A stretch of DNA of 64,000 bases from assembly GCF_003046185.1 (NCBI RefSeq), contig NZ_PZZL01000006.1, positions 1-64,000 of the forward strand, written 5' to 3'. Position 1 is the first letter of the stretch. Every line of letters starts with the position of its first letter. Source of the DNA: Phreatobacter oligotrophus (GTDB lineage Bacteria; Pseudomonadota; Alphaproteobacteria; Rhizobiales; Phreatobacteraceae). This document shows, piece by piece, positions 36,176 through 45,194 of the stretch. The notes beneath the pieces are model-generated. The model worked only from the letters and a program-made list of their open reading frames with translations, was not told the origin of the DNA and searched no databases. Position numbers and translations under genes: made by a program.

Positions 36176-37129
36176 ATGCTGATCTATCTGGCCAAGAGGC
36201 TCGTCTACACGATCCCGATCGTCATCGGCGTGTCGATCGTCTGCTTCGCCCTGGTGCATATCGCACCGGGCGATCCGCTCGTCTCCGTGCTGCCGCCGGA
36301 TGCCTCCGAGCAGCTCAAGCAGCAGATGATGAAGGCCTACGGCTTCGACCGGCCCTATTACGAGCAGTTCTTCCTGTGGTGCTGGCGCGCCATCCAGGGT
36401 GACCTCGGCACCTCCATCGCCACAGGCCGCGCGGTCGCGACCGAGGTGATGCGCGCGGTGCGCAACACGCTCCTCCTCGCGGTGGTCGCCACCTTCATCG
36501 GCTTCTTCTTCGGCCTGCTCTTCGGCTTCGTCGCCGGCTATTTCCGCAACAGCGCCATCGACAAGATCGCCTCGATCCTCTCGGTCATCGGCGTCTCCGT
36601 GCCCCATTACTGGCTGGGCATGGTGCTGGTCATCATCTTCTCGGCGCAGCTCAACTGGCTGCCGCCCACCGGCGCCGGCCCCGGCGGCTCGGCGGAATGG
36701 CGGCCCGACTGGGCGCATTTCCGCCACCTGATCCTGCCCGCCGTGACCATGAGCGTCATTCCCATGGGCATCGTCGCGCGCACCATTCGCGCCCTCGTCG
36801 CCGACATCCTCAGCCAGGATTTCGTGCCGGCGCTGCGCGCCAAGGGCCTCTCCGAGCTCGGCATCTTCGGCCATGTGGTGAAGAACGCCGCGCCCACGGC
36901 CCTCGCCGTCATGGGCCTGCAGCTCGGCTATCTCCTCGGCGGCTCGATCCTCATCGAGACGGTCTTCTCCTGGCCCGGCACCGGCTTCCTGCTGAACGCC
37001 GCCATCTTCCAGCGCGACCTGCCGCTGCTGCAGGGGACGATCCTCGTCCTCGCCCTGTTCTTCGTGCTCCTCAACCTCATCGTCGACGTCGTGCAAACGG
37101 CGATCGATCCCCGCATCCAGAGGAGCTGA
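36176..37129 (+). CDS. ABC transporter permease, DppB-like
   Basis: First inner-membrane permease of the importer, 317 residues. It has the family N-terminus LIYLAKRLVYTIPIVIGVS, six predicted helices and the EAA loop around VPALRAKGLSELGIFGHVVK, which contacts the ATPase. It ends with ILVLALFFVLLNLIVDVVQ and IDPRI, typical of DppB. It is followed 4 bases later by the second permease gene. Confidence 0.93.
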   Translation: MLIYLAKRLVYTIPIVIGVSIVCFALVHIAPGDPLVSVLPPDASEQLKQQMMKAYGFDRPYYEQFFLWCWRAIQGDLGTSIATGRAVATEVMRAVRNTLLLAVVATFIGFFFGLLFGFVAGYFRNSAIDKIASILSVIGVSVPHYWLGMVLVIIFSAQLNWLPPTGAGPGGSAEWRPDWAHFRHLILPAVTMSVIPMGIVARTIRALVADILSQDFVPALRAKGLSELGIFGHVVKNAAPTALAVMGLQLGYLLGGSILIETVFSWPGTGFLLNAAIFQRDLPLLQGTILVLALFFVLLNLIVDVVQTAIDPRIQRS

Positions 37130-37133
37130 GACC

Positions 37134-38036
37134 ATGGCCTCCCTCTCCTCCTTCCTGCCCCAGGACCCCGCCAAGACGGCGGCACCCATCGAGAAGAGCC
37201 CCGGCTACTGGGCCGGCGTCATCCGCCGCTTCGGCAAGGACAAGCTGGCGATCGCCGCCGGCATCGTCGTGCTGATCCTTGTCCTCATCGCCATCTTCGC
37301 GCCGCTGCTGGCGCCGATGGATCCCTATGCCGGCCGCACCATCCGCCGCCTGCGTCCGGTCGGCACGGCGGGCTTCCCGCTCGGTACCGACGAGCTTGGC
37401 CGCGACATGCTCTCGCGCCTCATCTACGGCGCCCGCTACTCCCTGATGATGGGCGTCACGCCGGTCATCATGGCCTTCGGCATCGGCAGCCTCATCGGCA
37501 TCATCGCCGGCTATGTCGGCGGCAAGACCAACACGGCGATCATGCGCACCATCGACGTGTTCTACGCCTTCCCCTCGGTGCTGCTCGCCGTGGCGCTCTC
37601 GGGCGCACTCGGCGCCGGCATCCAGAACGCGCTAGTCTCGCTCACGGTGGTCTTCATCCCGCCCATCGCCCGCGTGGCGGAGGCGGTGACGACGCAGGTG
37701 CGCAACCGCGACTATGTCGAGGCGGCGCGCGCCTCCGGCGCCAACGCGCTGACCATCATCCGCGTCCATGTGCTCGGCAACGTGCTCGGCCCAATCTTCG
37801 TCTATGCGACGGGCCTCATCTCGGTGTCGATGATCCTCGCCTCGGGCCTCTCCTTCCTCGGCCTCGGCGTCCGCCCGCCCGAGCCTGAATGGGGCCTGAT
37901 GCTCAACACGCTGCGCACCGCCATCTACAACCAGCCGCTGGTCGCGGCCCTGCCCGGCATGATGATCTTCATCACCTCCATCTCCTTCAACGTCCTGGCC
38001 GACGGCCTGCGCAACGCCATGGATGTCAAGGTATGA
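37134..38036 (+). CDS. ABC transporter permease, DppC-like
   Basis: Second permease, 300 residues. It shows the DppC-type cytoplasmic N-terminal extension, [20 protein letters not shown], and the EAA loop [20 protein letters not shown]. It ends with [24 protein letters not shown] ribosome binding site precedes the ATG. The stop overlaps the first ATPase gene (ATGA). Confidence 0.93.
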   Translation: MASLSSFLPQDPAKTAAPIEKSPGYWAGVIRRFGKDKLAIAAGIVVLILVLIAIFAPLLAPMDPYAGRTIRRLRPVGTAGFPLGTDELGRDMLSRLIYGARYSLMMGVTPVIMAFGIGSLIGIIAGYVGGKTNTAIMRTIDVFYAFPSVLLAVALSGALGAGIQNALVSLTVVFIPPIARVAEAVTTQVRNRDYVEAARASGANALTIIRVHVLGNVLGPIFVYATGLISVSMILASGLSFLGLGVRPPEPEWGLMLNTLRTAIYNQPLVAALPGMMIFITSISFNVLADGLRNAMDVKV

Positions 38037-39034
38037 CGAAGCCCCTCCTCACCGTCCGCGGCCTGGTCAAGCATTTCCCCATCGCCGGCGGGCTCTTCGG
38101 TCCGAAGAAGGTCGTCCGCGCCGTCGACGACATCGCCTTCGACGTGATGGATGGCGAGACGCTCGGCATCGTCGGCGAATCCGGCTGCGGCAAGTCGACG
38201 ACCGCCCGCCTGCTCATGCACCTGATGGACCCGACCGCCGGCGAGATCCTCTTCGACGGCGCCAAGGTCGGCAGCCCCGATCTGTCGCTGACCGAGTATC
38301 GCCGCCAGGTGCAGATGGTCTTCCAGGACAGCTACGCCTCGCTGAACCCGCGCCTGACCATCGAGAGCTCCATCGCCTTCGGCCCGCAGGTCCATGGCGT
38401 GCCGCAGCGCGAGGCCATCGAGCGCGCCCGCGACCTCCTCGCCAAGGTCGGCCTCGAGCCGTCGCGCTTTGCCGGCCGCTATCCGCACGAGCTCTCCGGC
38501 GGCCAGCGCCAGCGCATCAACATCGCCCGGGCGCTCGCGCTGCGGCCGAAGATCGTCATCCTCGACGAGGCGGTCTCCGCCCTCGACAAGTCGGTGGAGG
38601 CGCAGGTGCTGAACCTGCTCCTCGACCTCAAGGACGAGTTCAAGCTGACCTATGTCTTCATCTCCCACGACCTCCACGTCGTCCGCTACATGTCGGACCG
38701 GGTCATGGTGATGTATCTGGGCAAGGTCGCGGAGATCGGCCCGTCGGAGGCGATCTTCGACGATCCCTTCCATCCCTATTCGGCGGCGCTCACCCGCTCC
38801 ATGCCGACCATGGACCCGGACAACCGCACCAACGAGGCGCCGCTCTTCGGCGATCCTCCGAACCCGATCGATCCGCCGCCGGGCTGCCGCTTCCACACCC
38901 GCTGTTCGCTGGCCGAGGCCGTCTGCTCCAAGCGCGAGCCGGTCCTCACCCGCGCCGCCGAGCTGCACGACGTCGCCTGCCTGCGCTCCGAGCCCGGCTC
39001 CGGCCACAGCGCCGCTCCCGCCGTGGCGGCGTGA
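38033..39034 (+). CDS. ABC transporter ATPase, DppF/OppF-like
   Basis: One of two ATPase subunits, 333 residues, with Walker [10 protein letters not shown], signature LSGGQRQR, Walker [13 protein letters not shown] and the C-terminal oligopeptide-transporter extension with [14 protein letters not shown]. The start is the ATG at 38033 inside the stop of the permease gene; open sequence further upstream belongs to another frame of that gene. It pairs with the following ATPase. Confidence 0.93.
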   Translation: MTKPLLTVRGLVKHFPIAGGLFGPKKVVRAVDDIAFDVMDGETLGIVGESGCGKSTTARLLMHLMDPTAGEILFDGAKVGSPDLSLTEYRRQVQMVFQDSYASLNPRLTIESSIAFGPQVHGVPQREAIERARDLLAKVGLEPSRFAGRYPHELSGGQRQRINIARALALRPKIVILDEAVSALDKSVEAQVLNLLLDLKDEFKLTYVFISHDLHVVRYMSDRVMVMYLGKVAEIGPSEAIFDDPFHPYSAALTRSMPTMDPDNRTNEAPLFGDPPNPIDPPPGCRFHTRCSLAEAVCSKREPVLTRAAELHDVACLRSEPGSGHSAAPAVAA

Positions 39035-39044
39035 GGAGACACGA

Positions 39045-40043
39045 ATGGCCATCCCTCCCCTCGTCGATATCCGCGACCTTCACGTCACCTTCACCGGCGG
39101 TCCGAAGCCAATCCGCGCCATCAACGGCGTCGATCTAACCCTCGACCGCGGTGAGACCCTCGCCATCCTCGGCGAATCCGGCTCCGGCAAGTCAGTGACG
39201 CTGCGCGCCATGCTGCGGCTGAACCCCGAGAAGCGCACCAAGGTCGAAGGCTCCATCACCGTCGGCGGCAAGGACGTCCTCGCCCTCGGATCCAAGGACC
39301 TGCAGGCCTTCCGCGGCCGCGACGTCTCGATGATCTTCCAGGAACCGGCCCTCGCCCTCGATCCGGTCTATACGCTCGGCCACCAGATCGCCGAGACCAT
39401 CGTCAAGCATGACGGCGGCTCGTGGGACGATGCCCGCAAGCGCGCCCTCGACCTGTTCGAGCGCGTCCGCATTCCCTCGCCGGAGCGGCGCCTCGACAAC
39501 TATCCGCACGAAATGTCCGGCGGCATGCGCCAGCGCGCCATGATCGCCCTGGCGCTCGCCTGCAATCCGAAGGTCCTGCTCGCCGACGAGCCGACCACCG
39601 CGCTCGACGCCACCGTGCAGATCCAGATCCTGCTGCTCGTGCGCGAACTGCAGCGCGAATTCGGCATCGCCGTGATGTTCGTCACCCACGACATCGGCGT
39701 CGCCGTCGAGGTCGCCGACCGGGTCGCGGTCATGTATGGCGGCCGCATCGTCGAGACGGGGCCGATCCGCGACATCCTCAACGCGCCGCGCCACCCCTAC
39801 ACGATCGGGCTCCTGAAGAGCCGCGCCCATGGCGCCATGACCAAGGGCCAGCGGCTCGACGCCATTCCCGGCTCGCCGCCCGACCTCGCCAACCTGCCGC
39901 CCGGCTGTTCCTTCGCGCCGCGCTGCAAGCTGGCGCTGCCGGCCTGCAGCGAGGCGACGCCCGCACCGGTCGATGTCGGCTCCGGCCACATGGCGCGCTG
40001 CTTCCGCACCGAGGCCACGGCGCCGGCGCCGGTTCCGGCCTGA
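39045..40043 (+). CDS. ABC transporter ATPase, DppD/OppD-like
   Basis: Second ATPase subunit, 332 residues: Walker A GESGSGKSV, signature MSGGMRQR, Walker B VLLADEPTTALD and the C-terminal cysteine-containing extension CSFAPRCKLALPAC. GAGGAG precedes the ATG. It is the last gene of the importer operon and ends 4 bases from the convergent GFA gene. Confidence 0.93.
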   Translation: MAIPPLVDIRDLHVTFTGGPKPIRAINGVDLTLDRGETLAILGESGSGKSVTLRAMLRLNPEKRTKVEGSITVGGKDVLALGSKDLQAFRGRDVSMIFQEPALALDPVYTLGHQIAETIVKHDGGSWDDARKRALDLFERVRIPSPERRLDNYPHEMSGGMRQRAMIALALACNPKVLLADEPTTALDATVQIQILLLVRELQREFGIAVMFVTHDIGVAVEVADRVAVMYGGRIVETGPIRDILNAPRHPYTIGLLKSRAHGAMTKGQRLDAIPGSPPDLANLPPGCSFAPRCKLALPACSEATPAPVDVGSGHMARCFRTEATAPAPVPA

Positions 40044-40047
40044 CAGA

Positions 40048-40461
40048 TCAGGGTGTCGGATCGGTCTCCTCGTCCGTCACCGCGATCCGCCACCAGCGAG
40101 GCCGAGCGCCGCGGTAGGAATGGCTTCTGGGCCGCAGCCCCTGCCGTCCGGGTGAATCAAAGACCCCCGTGAGCAGCGCCACCACCGGCTTGTCGTCGAT
40201 GGCGCCGAGGCTGCTGCCGCACGTACTGCAGAAGGCGCGGCTGGACCCGTCGGACGACCGGTAGGTTGAGGGAGCGCCTTCCGGCCCCGTCCACTTGACC
40301 GCATCGCGGGGGAATTCGACCCAGCAAGCTGTGAGCGCACCGCTGTGCCTCTGGCACATCCGGCACGAACAGGTGTGGGGATAGTCCGCGGGACCTGTCG
40401 CTTCGAAGCGGACATTCCCGCACAGGCAGCCGCCTCGATACTGAATCCGGCGCAATTCCAT
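40048..40461 (-). CDS. GFA/CENP-V-type zinc protein
   Basis: A small protein of 137 residues in the family named after glutathione-dependent formaldehyde-activating enzyme, whose members mostly have unknown function. Zinc ligands are visible in GGCLCGNV, CSCRMCQ and FCSTCGS. The ATG at 40461 lies directly against GGGAGG; a TTG two codons later (40455) has ideal spacing and may be the true start. It is convergent with the ABC operon with only 4 bases between stops. Confidence 0.85.
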   Translation of the reverse strand: MELRRIQYRGGCLCGNVRFEATGPADYPHTCSCRMCQRHSGALTACWVEFPRDAVKWTGPEGAPSTYRSSDGSSRAFCSTCGSSLGAIDDKPVVALLTGVFDSPGRQGLRPRSHSYRGARPRWWRIAVTDEETDPTP

Positions 40462-40561
40462 CCTCCCGCATGCGGCAGGACGGCCATACTGGCACCCGGA
40501 CCTTGAATGGGCAGGACGCAGATCGTCGCAGCGACGTTCAGCCCGCCGGCCGCCGGCCAGC

Positions 40562-41275
40562 CTAGGGCGTGCGCCGGTAGATGCCGTTGAAGGTGACGTT
40601 GGCGCCGCCGCAGCGCAGGTTGTCGCCGACGATGAGCCAGGGCCCGACCAGCTGCATCCGCATCTTGCAGGCGGTCTCCTCGCCCTTGTCATAGGGCAGC
40701 GTGCCGTCCGGACCTTCGGTGAAGGCGAGCCTGGTCGGGCCGTCGCTGCCCGTGCGCGGCACGGTCGCGGAGAAGTCGCCGATGTTCACCGCCCCGCGCC
40801 GCAGCCGCTCGGGATCCTGCGCCCCATAGGTGGCCTGCCCCTCAAGCTGCCAGTTGGCGCCGTCGCGTCGGATGGCGATGGACTGTTCCGGCCCCGACCG
40901 CCACTTGCCCACGAAGTCCGGATCATTGGCCGGCGGCAGGGTGATGAGGCCTGTTTCGGGCAGCCAGCCGGTGCGCACCTGGCCGTTCGAGGCCGGATAG
41001 ACGGCGCAGCGGAAGCCCTCGTGGCGGCGGCCGGCGATGACGCCATTGCCCGGCACCAGATAGGCGCGCTCGCGGCAGGCCTCCCCCAAGGCCGGACAGC
41101 CCGGCTGGTCGGTGGCGTTCTTCACGAAATTGAGTCGCGCCCCGTCATTGCGCACCAGCGCCGCCTCGAGCATCGCCTCCGCGGTGAAGGCCTCGTAGCG
41201 GCAGTCGCCGTCAGCCGGTTGCGCCAGGGCGGCCATGGGCAGACAACAGAGGGCGACTAGGATTGGAATGCGCAC
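40562..41275 (-). CDS. Secreted protein with an SH3-like segment
   Basis: A 237-residue exported protein starting at GTG 41275, with GGGAG 9 bases upstream and a clear Sec signal peptide (VRIPILVALCCLPMAALAQ). The middle part, with YLVPGNGVIAG and RTGWLPETGLI, resembles bacterial SH3-type repeats. The C-terminal part with FVGKWRSGPEQ looks like a lipocalin-type or similar beta domain. Paired cysteines suggest disulfides in the periplasm. Function unknown. It is divergent from the racemase gene. Confidence 0.7.
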   Translation of the reverse strand: MRIPILVALCCLPMAALAQPADGDCRYEAFTAEAMLEAALVRNDGARLNFVKNATDQPGCPALGEACRERAYLVPGNGVIAGRRHEGFRCAVYPASNGQVRTGWLPETGLITLPPANDPDFVGKWRSGPEQSIAIRRDGANWQLEGQATYGAQDPERLRRGAVNIGDFSATVPRTGSDGPTRLAFTEGPDGTLPYDKGEETACKMRMQLVGPWLIVGDNLRCGGANVTFNGIYRRTP

Positions 41276-41392
41276 GCCCGCGAACTCCCGGATGGGTTGC
41301 GATGATCCGGTTCTGGATGCGGTGCGTTTCCGCTTCATTGCGTCGGCTGCGGCGTGGCAGCATGTGTGATCACCTGCCGAGCCACGAGCCCC

Positions 41393-42130
41393 ATGCACCT
41401 GACCATCGTCAATCCCAACACCACCGCCTCCATGACCCGCGCCATTGGCGAGGCGGCCCGCGCCGTCGCGGCGCCCGGAACCGTGATCGAGGCCGTCAAT
41501 CCCGCGCACGGGCCCGCTTCCATCGAGGGCTATTACGACGAGGTCCACGCCATTCCTGGCATGCTCGCGGAAATGCGGGCGCGGCCGGGCGCCGATGCCT
41601 TCGTCATCGCCTGTTTCGACGATACGGGGCTGGAGGCCGCCCGCTCACTCATGGCCGCGCCGGTCATCGGCATTGGCGAGGCGGCGATGCACCTCGCCAC
41701 CCTCGTCGCCGGCCGCTTCTCGGTGGTGACCACACTCGCCGTCTCGGTGCCGGCGCTGGAGCACAATGTCCACAAGTACGGCTTCTCCCATCGCTGCGGC
41801 CGCGTCCGCTCCTGCGAGGTGCCGGTGCTCGAACTCGAGGACCCGGCGTCCGGCGCCTACGGCCTCATCTCCGCCGAGATCGCCCGCGCCAGGGCGGAGG
41901 ATCGCGCCGAGGCCATCGTGCTGGGCTGCGCCGGCATGGCGGACCTGGCTGCACGGCTTTCCGCCGAACACGGCATTCCCGTGATCGATGGCGTCGCCGC
42001 GGCGGTGAAGCTCGCCGAGAGCCTCCACGCCCTCGGCCTGAAAACGTCCAAGGCCTGCGGCTACGCTCCCCCAAGGGCCAAGACCTATAGCGGCATGTTC
42101 GCCGCCGCCGCAGTCGCAACCAACGGTTAA
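41393..42130 (+). CDS. Asp/Glu/hydantoin racemase-family protein
   Basis: A two-lobed racemase-fold protein of 245 residues opening with LTIVNPNTTASMTRAIG, the hydantoin racemase-like start. The two catalytic cysteines expected for cofactor-independent racemisation are present in IACFDDTG and VLGCAGMA. The ATG at 41393 is preferred over one 39 bases upstream. Together with the amidase and importer about 9-10 kb upstream it suggests use of hydantoins, D-amino acids or related amides, though it is separated from them by two minus-strand genes. Confidence 0.87.
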   Translation: MHLTIVNPNTTASMTRAIGEAARAVAAPGTVIEAVNPAHGPASIEGYYDEVHAIPGMLAEMRARPGADAFVIACFDDTGLEAARSLMAAPVIGIGEAAMHLATLVAGRFSVVTTLAVSVPALEHNVHKYGFSHRCGRVRSCEVPVLELEDPASGAYGLISAEIARARAEDRAEAIVLGCAGMADLAARLSAEHGIPVIDGVAAAVKLAESLHALGLKTSKACGYAPPRAKTYSGMFAAAAVATNG

Positions 42131-42179
42131 GGCCGACCAGCTAAGCTTTCGCGGCTCAACCTCCATCCGCGGAGCCTCC

Positions 42180-42536
42180 GTGAATACCGCCGCCACCCCG
42201 GAACGACGCGCCGCCCAGCGGTCGCGCACCTTCTGGAAGGGAACGATCCTGTTCCCCGGCGGCTTGCGCTCGACCGAATGCACGGTGCGCAACTTCACTC
42301 TGCAGGGCGCCCGGCTGGACTGCGGCGGCGTCGGAGACATTCCCGACCATTTCGACCTGAAGATCCCGCAGAAGGGCGAGACCTTCCCCTGCCAGGTGAT
42401 CTGGCGTCGCCTGCCGGAGATCGGCGTCGCCTTCGTCGCCGTCACCGCAACGGCGGCCGACAGCCTCACCGAGAAGCTGCGCCTGCTCGAACTGCAGAAC
42501 CGCAAGCTGCTGCGCCGCCTCAACGAGCAGGACTGA
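42180..42536 (+). CDS. PilZ-domain protein
   Basis: A 118-residue single-domain protein that probably binds cyclic di-GMP. The arginine motif RAAQR and the second motif NFTLQG (usual form D/NxSxxG, with Thr for Ser here) fit PilZ. A C-terminal helix, LRLLELQNRKLLRRLNE, could be a short coiled coil for partner binding. It starts with GTG at 42180 after GGAG. It may regulate motility or envelope polysaccharide; no target is indicated. Confidence 0.82.
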   Translation: MNTAATPERRAAQRSRTFWKGTILFPGGLRSTECTVRNFTLQGARLDCGGVGDIPDHFDLKIPQKGETFPCQVIWRRLPEIGVAFVAVTATAADSLTEKLRLLELQNRKLLRRLNEQD

Positions 42537-42627
42537 CGCAGCGCCGCCCTGCCATGCCGGCAGCCCGCTTGCCTCTTGCACCCTGCCGGGGGATGGGACC
42601 TCATCGAGCCGTCCCGCGGAGCCTGTG

Positions 42628-42864
42628 ATGCCCTCCAAAGCCGCCATCATCCAGCCGATCCTCATGGCCGCCGTCATGGCCTTCCTGATGACCGCGCTCA
42701 TCACCTGGCTGAACCTCGGCTTCCCGCCGGACTACATCCGCAAATGGCTGACGGCCTTCGTCATCGCCTGGCCCGCGGCGGCGGTCGCCGCCTTCATCGC
42801 CATCCCCATCGCCCGGCGCGTGACCGGGCGGATCGTCGGCTTCCTCGAGGCGCGCGGCCTGTGA
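42628..42864 (+). CDS. DUF2798-family small membrane protein
   Basis: A 78-residue protein with two hydrophobic helices separated by a short polar loop, matching the DUF2798 pattern (TALITWLNLGFPPDYIRKWL, then FVIAWPAAA). Function unknown. The ATG at 42628 follows GCGGA; a GTG one codon upstream is possible. The stop overlaps the start of the next membrane-protein gene by 4 bases, suggesting coupling. Confidence 0.75.
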   Translation: MPSKAAIIQPILMAAVMAFLMTALITWLNLGFPPDYIRKWLTAFVIAWPAAAVAAFIAIPIARRVTGRIVGFLEARGL

Positions 42865-43421
42865 CAGGACCGCTGGCGGCGGCGGATCGGTTCGCGGCGG
42901 CGGCAACGCCGGCCCGGCTCGCCCTGTCGCTGCTGGGGGTCCTCCTCGCCTATGGGCTCGTGACGCTGGTTCACGCGCCGATCGAGGCGGTTATCCGGGA
43001 GGGAACCTGCGCCGGCCTCGACTGTCTCCGGCCCCTGCGACCCGATACCCGCCATGGCGGCTACGGCGCCGCCGACTTCCGCCTCTACCTCGATGCCATC
43101 TGGGGCCTGCGCGACCGGGCCCTGTTCGGCGTGCTAGCCGACCTGCCGCTCATCGCCGCCGTGACGGCCGCGCTGCTCATCGCCGCGGGCCTCGCCCGCC
43201 GCGACATCCCGCTCGGCGAGCGCACGGCGACGCTGCTCGTCGGCATTCCGCTGGTCTATGCGGGAGCCGACCTTCTCGAAAATCTGGCGCTGGCCATCGC
43301 CTATGCCGGCCTTGCCGACATGGCGCCGGTGCTGCCCTGGCTCACCGCCATGAAATTCGGCACCGCCGTCGCCAGCGGTGCCGTCAGCGCGATCATCGGC
43401 CTCCTGCGGCTTGCAGCCTGA
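42861..43421 (+). CDS. Hypothetical multi-pass membrane protein
   Basis: A 186-residue protein with about four predicted membrane helices. A loop of about 40 residues carries two cysteines (GTCAGLDCLRPL). It begins at a GTG at 42861 overlapping the DUF2798 stop (GTGA), so the pair is probably a unit. I do not recognise a family. It is convergent with the DUF2852 gene 10 bases away. Confidence 0.65.
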   Translation: MTGPLAAADRFAAAATPARLALSLLGVLLAYGLVTLVHAPIEAVIREGTCAGLDCLRPLRPDTRHGGYGAADFRLYLDAIWGLRDRALFGVLADLPLIAAVTAALLIAAGLARRDIPLGERTATLLVGIPLVYAGADLLENLALAIAYAGLADMAPVLPWLTAMKFGTAVASGAVSAIIGLLRLAA

Positions 43422-43431
43422 GGCCGAGGCC

Positions 43432-43869
43432 TCAGCCAGCCGGCTGGGCCGGCGTGGTCGCGGACTGGCGCTCGGCCATGAACTGGTCGAACTCGGCGCG
43501 GTCGCGGGCCCGCTTCAGCCGGTCGAGATGGGCCTCGAAAGCCACCTGCTCCTCGAACAGCCGCAGCCGCTCGCGCTCGAGCCGGGCGAGCTCGGCCTCC
43601 TTGTAGTCGTCGAAGGCGGTGTTGCCGCTGGCGCCCGGCGCGAAACGGTCGCGGTGACGGCCGAAGGGCAGCCGCCCCTCGCGCGGCAGCGGGCCCATCC
43701 ACTTCTTCCAGGCGAGGACGGCGAGGCCGATCGGCCAGAAGATGACGAAGCCGACGATCATCGCGGTGAGCTCGACGGGGTGCCAGCGGCGGTCGGCGGC
43801 CCCGCGCCAGCCCCCCGTGAAGGGCGGCAGGCGATCGGCAGTATGGGGTGCGGAGGAAAGGCAGGTCAT
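43432..43869 (-). CDS. DUF2852-family membrane protein
   Basis: A 145-residue protein with one hydrophobic helix (TAMIVGFVIFWPIGLAVLAW) near residue 40, followed by GNTAFDDYKEAELARLE and a long charged helix likely to form a coiled coil. This is the DUF2852 layout seen in alphaproteobacteria. Function unknown. The upstream region carries an inverted repeat (43883-43940), and the next upstream gene on the strand encodes a TetR regulator, a possible controller. Confidence 0.8.
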   Translation of the reverse strand: MTCLSSAPHTADRLPPFTGGWRGAADRRWHPVELTAMIVGFVIFWPIGLAVLAWKKWMGPLPREGRLPFGRHRDRFAPGASGNTAFDDYKEAELARLERERLRLFEEQVAFEAHLDRLKRARDRAEFDQFMAERQSATTPAQPAG

Positions 43870-43882
43870 GGTGGGCTCCTTG

Positions 43883-43940
43883 TGTGAATGTAATGCATAT
43901 TATCATTCCGGGATGCCATGTCAATAGCATTTACTTCACA
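43883..43940. promoter_or_regulatory. Inverted repeat in AT-rich promoter region of the DUF2852 gene
   Basis: Arms TGTGAATGTAATGC (43883-43896) and GCATTTACTTCACA (43927-43940) are reverse complements at 11 of 14 positions and flank an AT-rich 30-base segment. The position just upstream of the DUF2852 start fits an operator, possibly for the TetR protein encoded next door. It is inferred from symmetry only. Confidence 0.4.
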
Positions 43941-44049
43941 GGTCGGAGGGCGCGGGAAGCGCGAGGACATCGGCCTCGCGCCTGGGTCGGCGATACGACC
44001 GGGTGAGGCCGGCCGTGATCCGGGAACAGTCCAGCGAGCGGCTGTCGCC

Positions 44050-44664
44050 TTAGCGGCCCGAAGGCATCGAAAGTCCCCGCAGGAGCGCCTCGACACCCCG
44101 GTCGAGCAGGTCCTCGGGATCGGTGAGCCCGCCGGGCGTGGCGATCGAATCCGGCGTCGCCAGCGAGGCGAGCCCATGGGTCAGGGCGAAGACCAGCAGC
44201 GCCGCCGACCTGACCTTCGCCCGATCCGTGATGCCCAGATACTGGCCGACCGCCCGTTCCAGCGCCGCGAAACCCGGATCGTCACCGCTCGGCGTCGTGC
44301 CGGGATGGCCGGTGTTGAACATGGCGGCGTAATAGGCCGGCTCCTCGCGGGCGAAGGCGAGATAGGCCCGCCCCATCGCCAGAAAGCCATCCTTGCCGCC
44401 GGCCGCCGAGGCCGCACCGAGCCGCCGGCCGAGTTCGGCGAAGCCCTGCATCGCCACCTCGCGCAGCAAGGCCTGGCGGTCCTTGAAATGGCGGTAGGGC
44501 GCGGCTGGTGAAACGCCGGCAAGCTTGGCGGCGTCCGACAGGGTGAAGCCCGCAGGCCCCCGCTCGGCAATGAGCCGCCGCGCCGCCTCGAGCAGCACCT
44601 CGCGCAGGTTGCCGTGATGGTAGCCACGCCGCTCGGCGAGGGTCTTGTCGGGTTCGGATGCCAT
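44050..44664 (-). CDS. TetR/AcrR-family transcriptional regulator
   Basis: A 204-residue regulator with an N-terminal helix-turn-helix: GNLREVLLEAARRLIAERG, then FTLSDAAKLAGVSPAAPYRH. The C-terminal ligand-binding half resembles the TetR_C_33 or WHG type. The ATG at 44664 (MASEPDK) is chosen over one 39 bases upstream. The ligand is unknown. The likely targets are itself and the downstream DUF2852 gene. Confidence 0.88.
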   Translation of the reverse strand: MASEPDKTLAERRGYHHGNLREVLLEAARRLIAERGPAGFTLSDAAKLAGVSPAAPYRHFKDRQALLREVAMQGFAELGRRLGAASAAGGKDGFLAMGRAYLAFAREEPAYYAAMFNTGHPGTTPSGDDPGFAALERAVGQYLGITDRAKVRSAALLVFALTHGLASLATPDSIATPGGLTDPEDLLDRGVEALLRGLSMPSGR

Positions 44665-44917
44665 GATGTGAAGATCCGTGACATCTTCGCGTCCCGGCGT
44701 CAAGGCGCGCGTGCCCCCGGGGCCGCCGGCAAAAGGTCAGGAACCCTCACCCGTCGCCTGGCGTTGACCAGCGCAGATTCATCAATCCTGTCAGATGGGA
44801 GCGGCGGCGTGGCGCGGCATTCGGTCATCGGGGCCTGTGGAAACGACGATTCCGCTTGGCTGGCGCCGGGGTCCGGTCCTACGCTTTCGATCCCGGTTCC
44901 TGAAAGGGAGGTCAGCC

Positions 44918-45001
44918 GTGGGTTACGTGCGTCACGTCAACATCGTTGCCGCGTGCGCCGCATTCGCCTTCGTCGGCGCCATCGTCCTGGGAGCGTTCTG
45001 A
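44918..45001 (+). CDS. 27-residue membrane microprotein
   Basis: A very short frame starting at GTG 44918 with a strong AAGGGAGG site about 7 bases upstream. After a short basic start (MGYVRHV) it is a single hydrophobic helix rich in alanine and glycine, NIVAACAAFAFVGAIVLGAF. The strong ribosome binding site and clean helix argue for translation. Function unknown. Confidence 0.5.
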   Translation: MGYVRHVNIVAACAAFAFVGAIVLGAF

Positions 45002-45194
45002 CCCGGACATGCCTGGAGCCGGTCCCGGCTCCCTCATCGCAGCGCATGGGCGGCCCGCAACGCGGGGCCCGCCCCTTTGACCGCAGATCATGTCGTTCAC
45101 CATGCCGGATGTTTCGGCGCGCGGGTCGCCCGGCGACATCGGCGTGCAATGGTGTTGCGGTAGGTCCATCGGCGATCCAAGGGAGGATCGGCCG

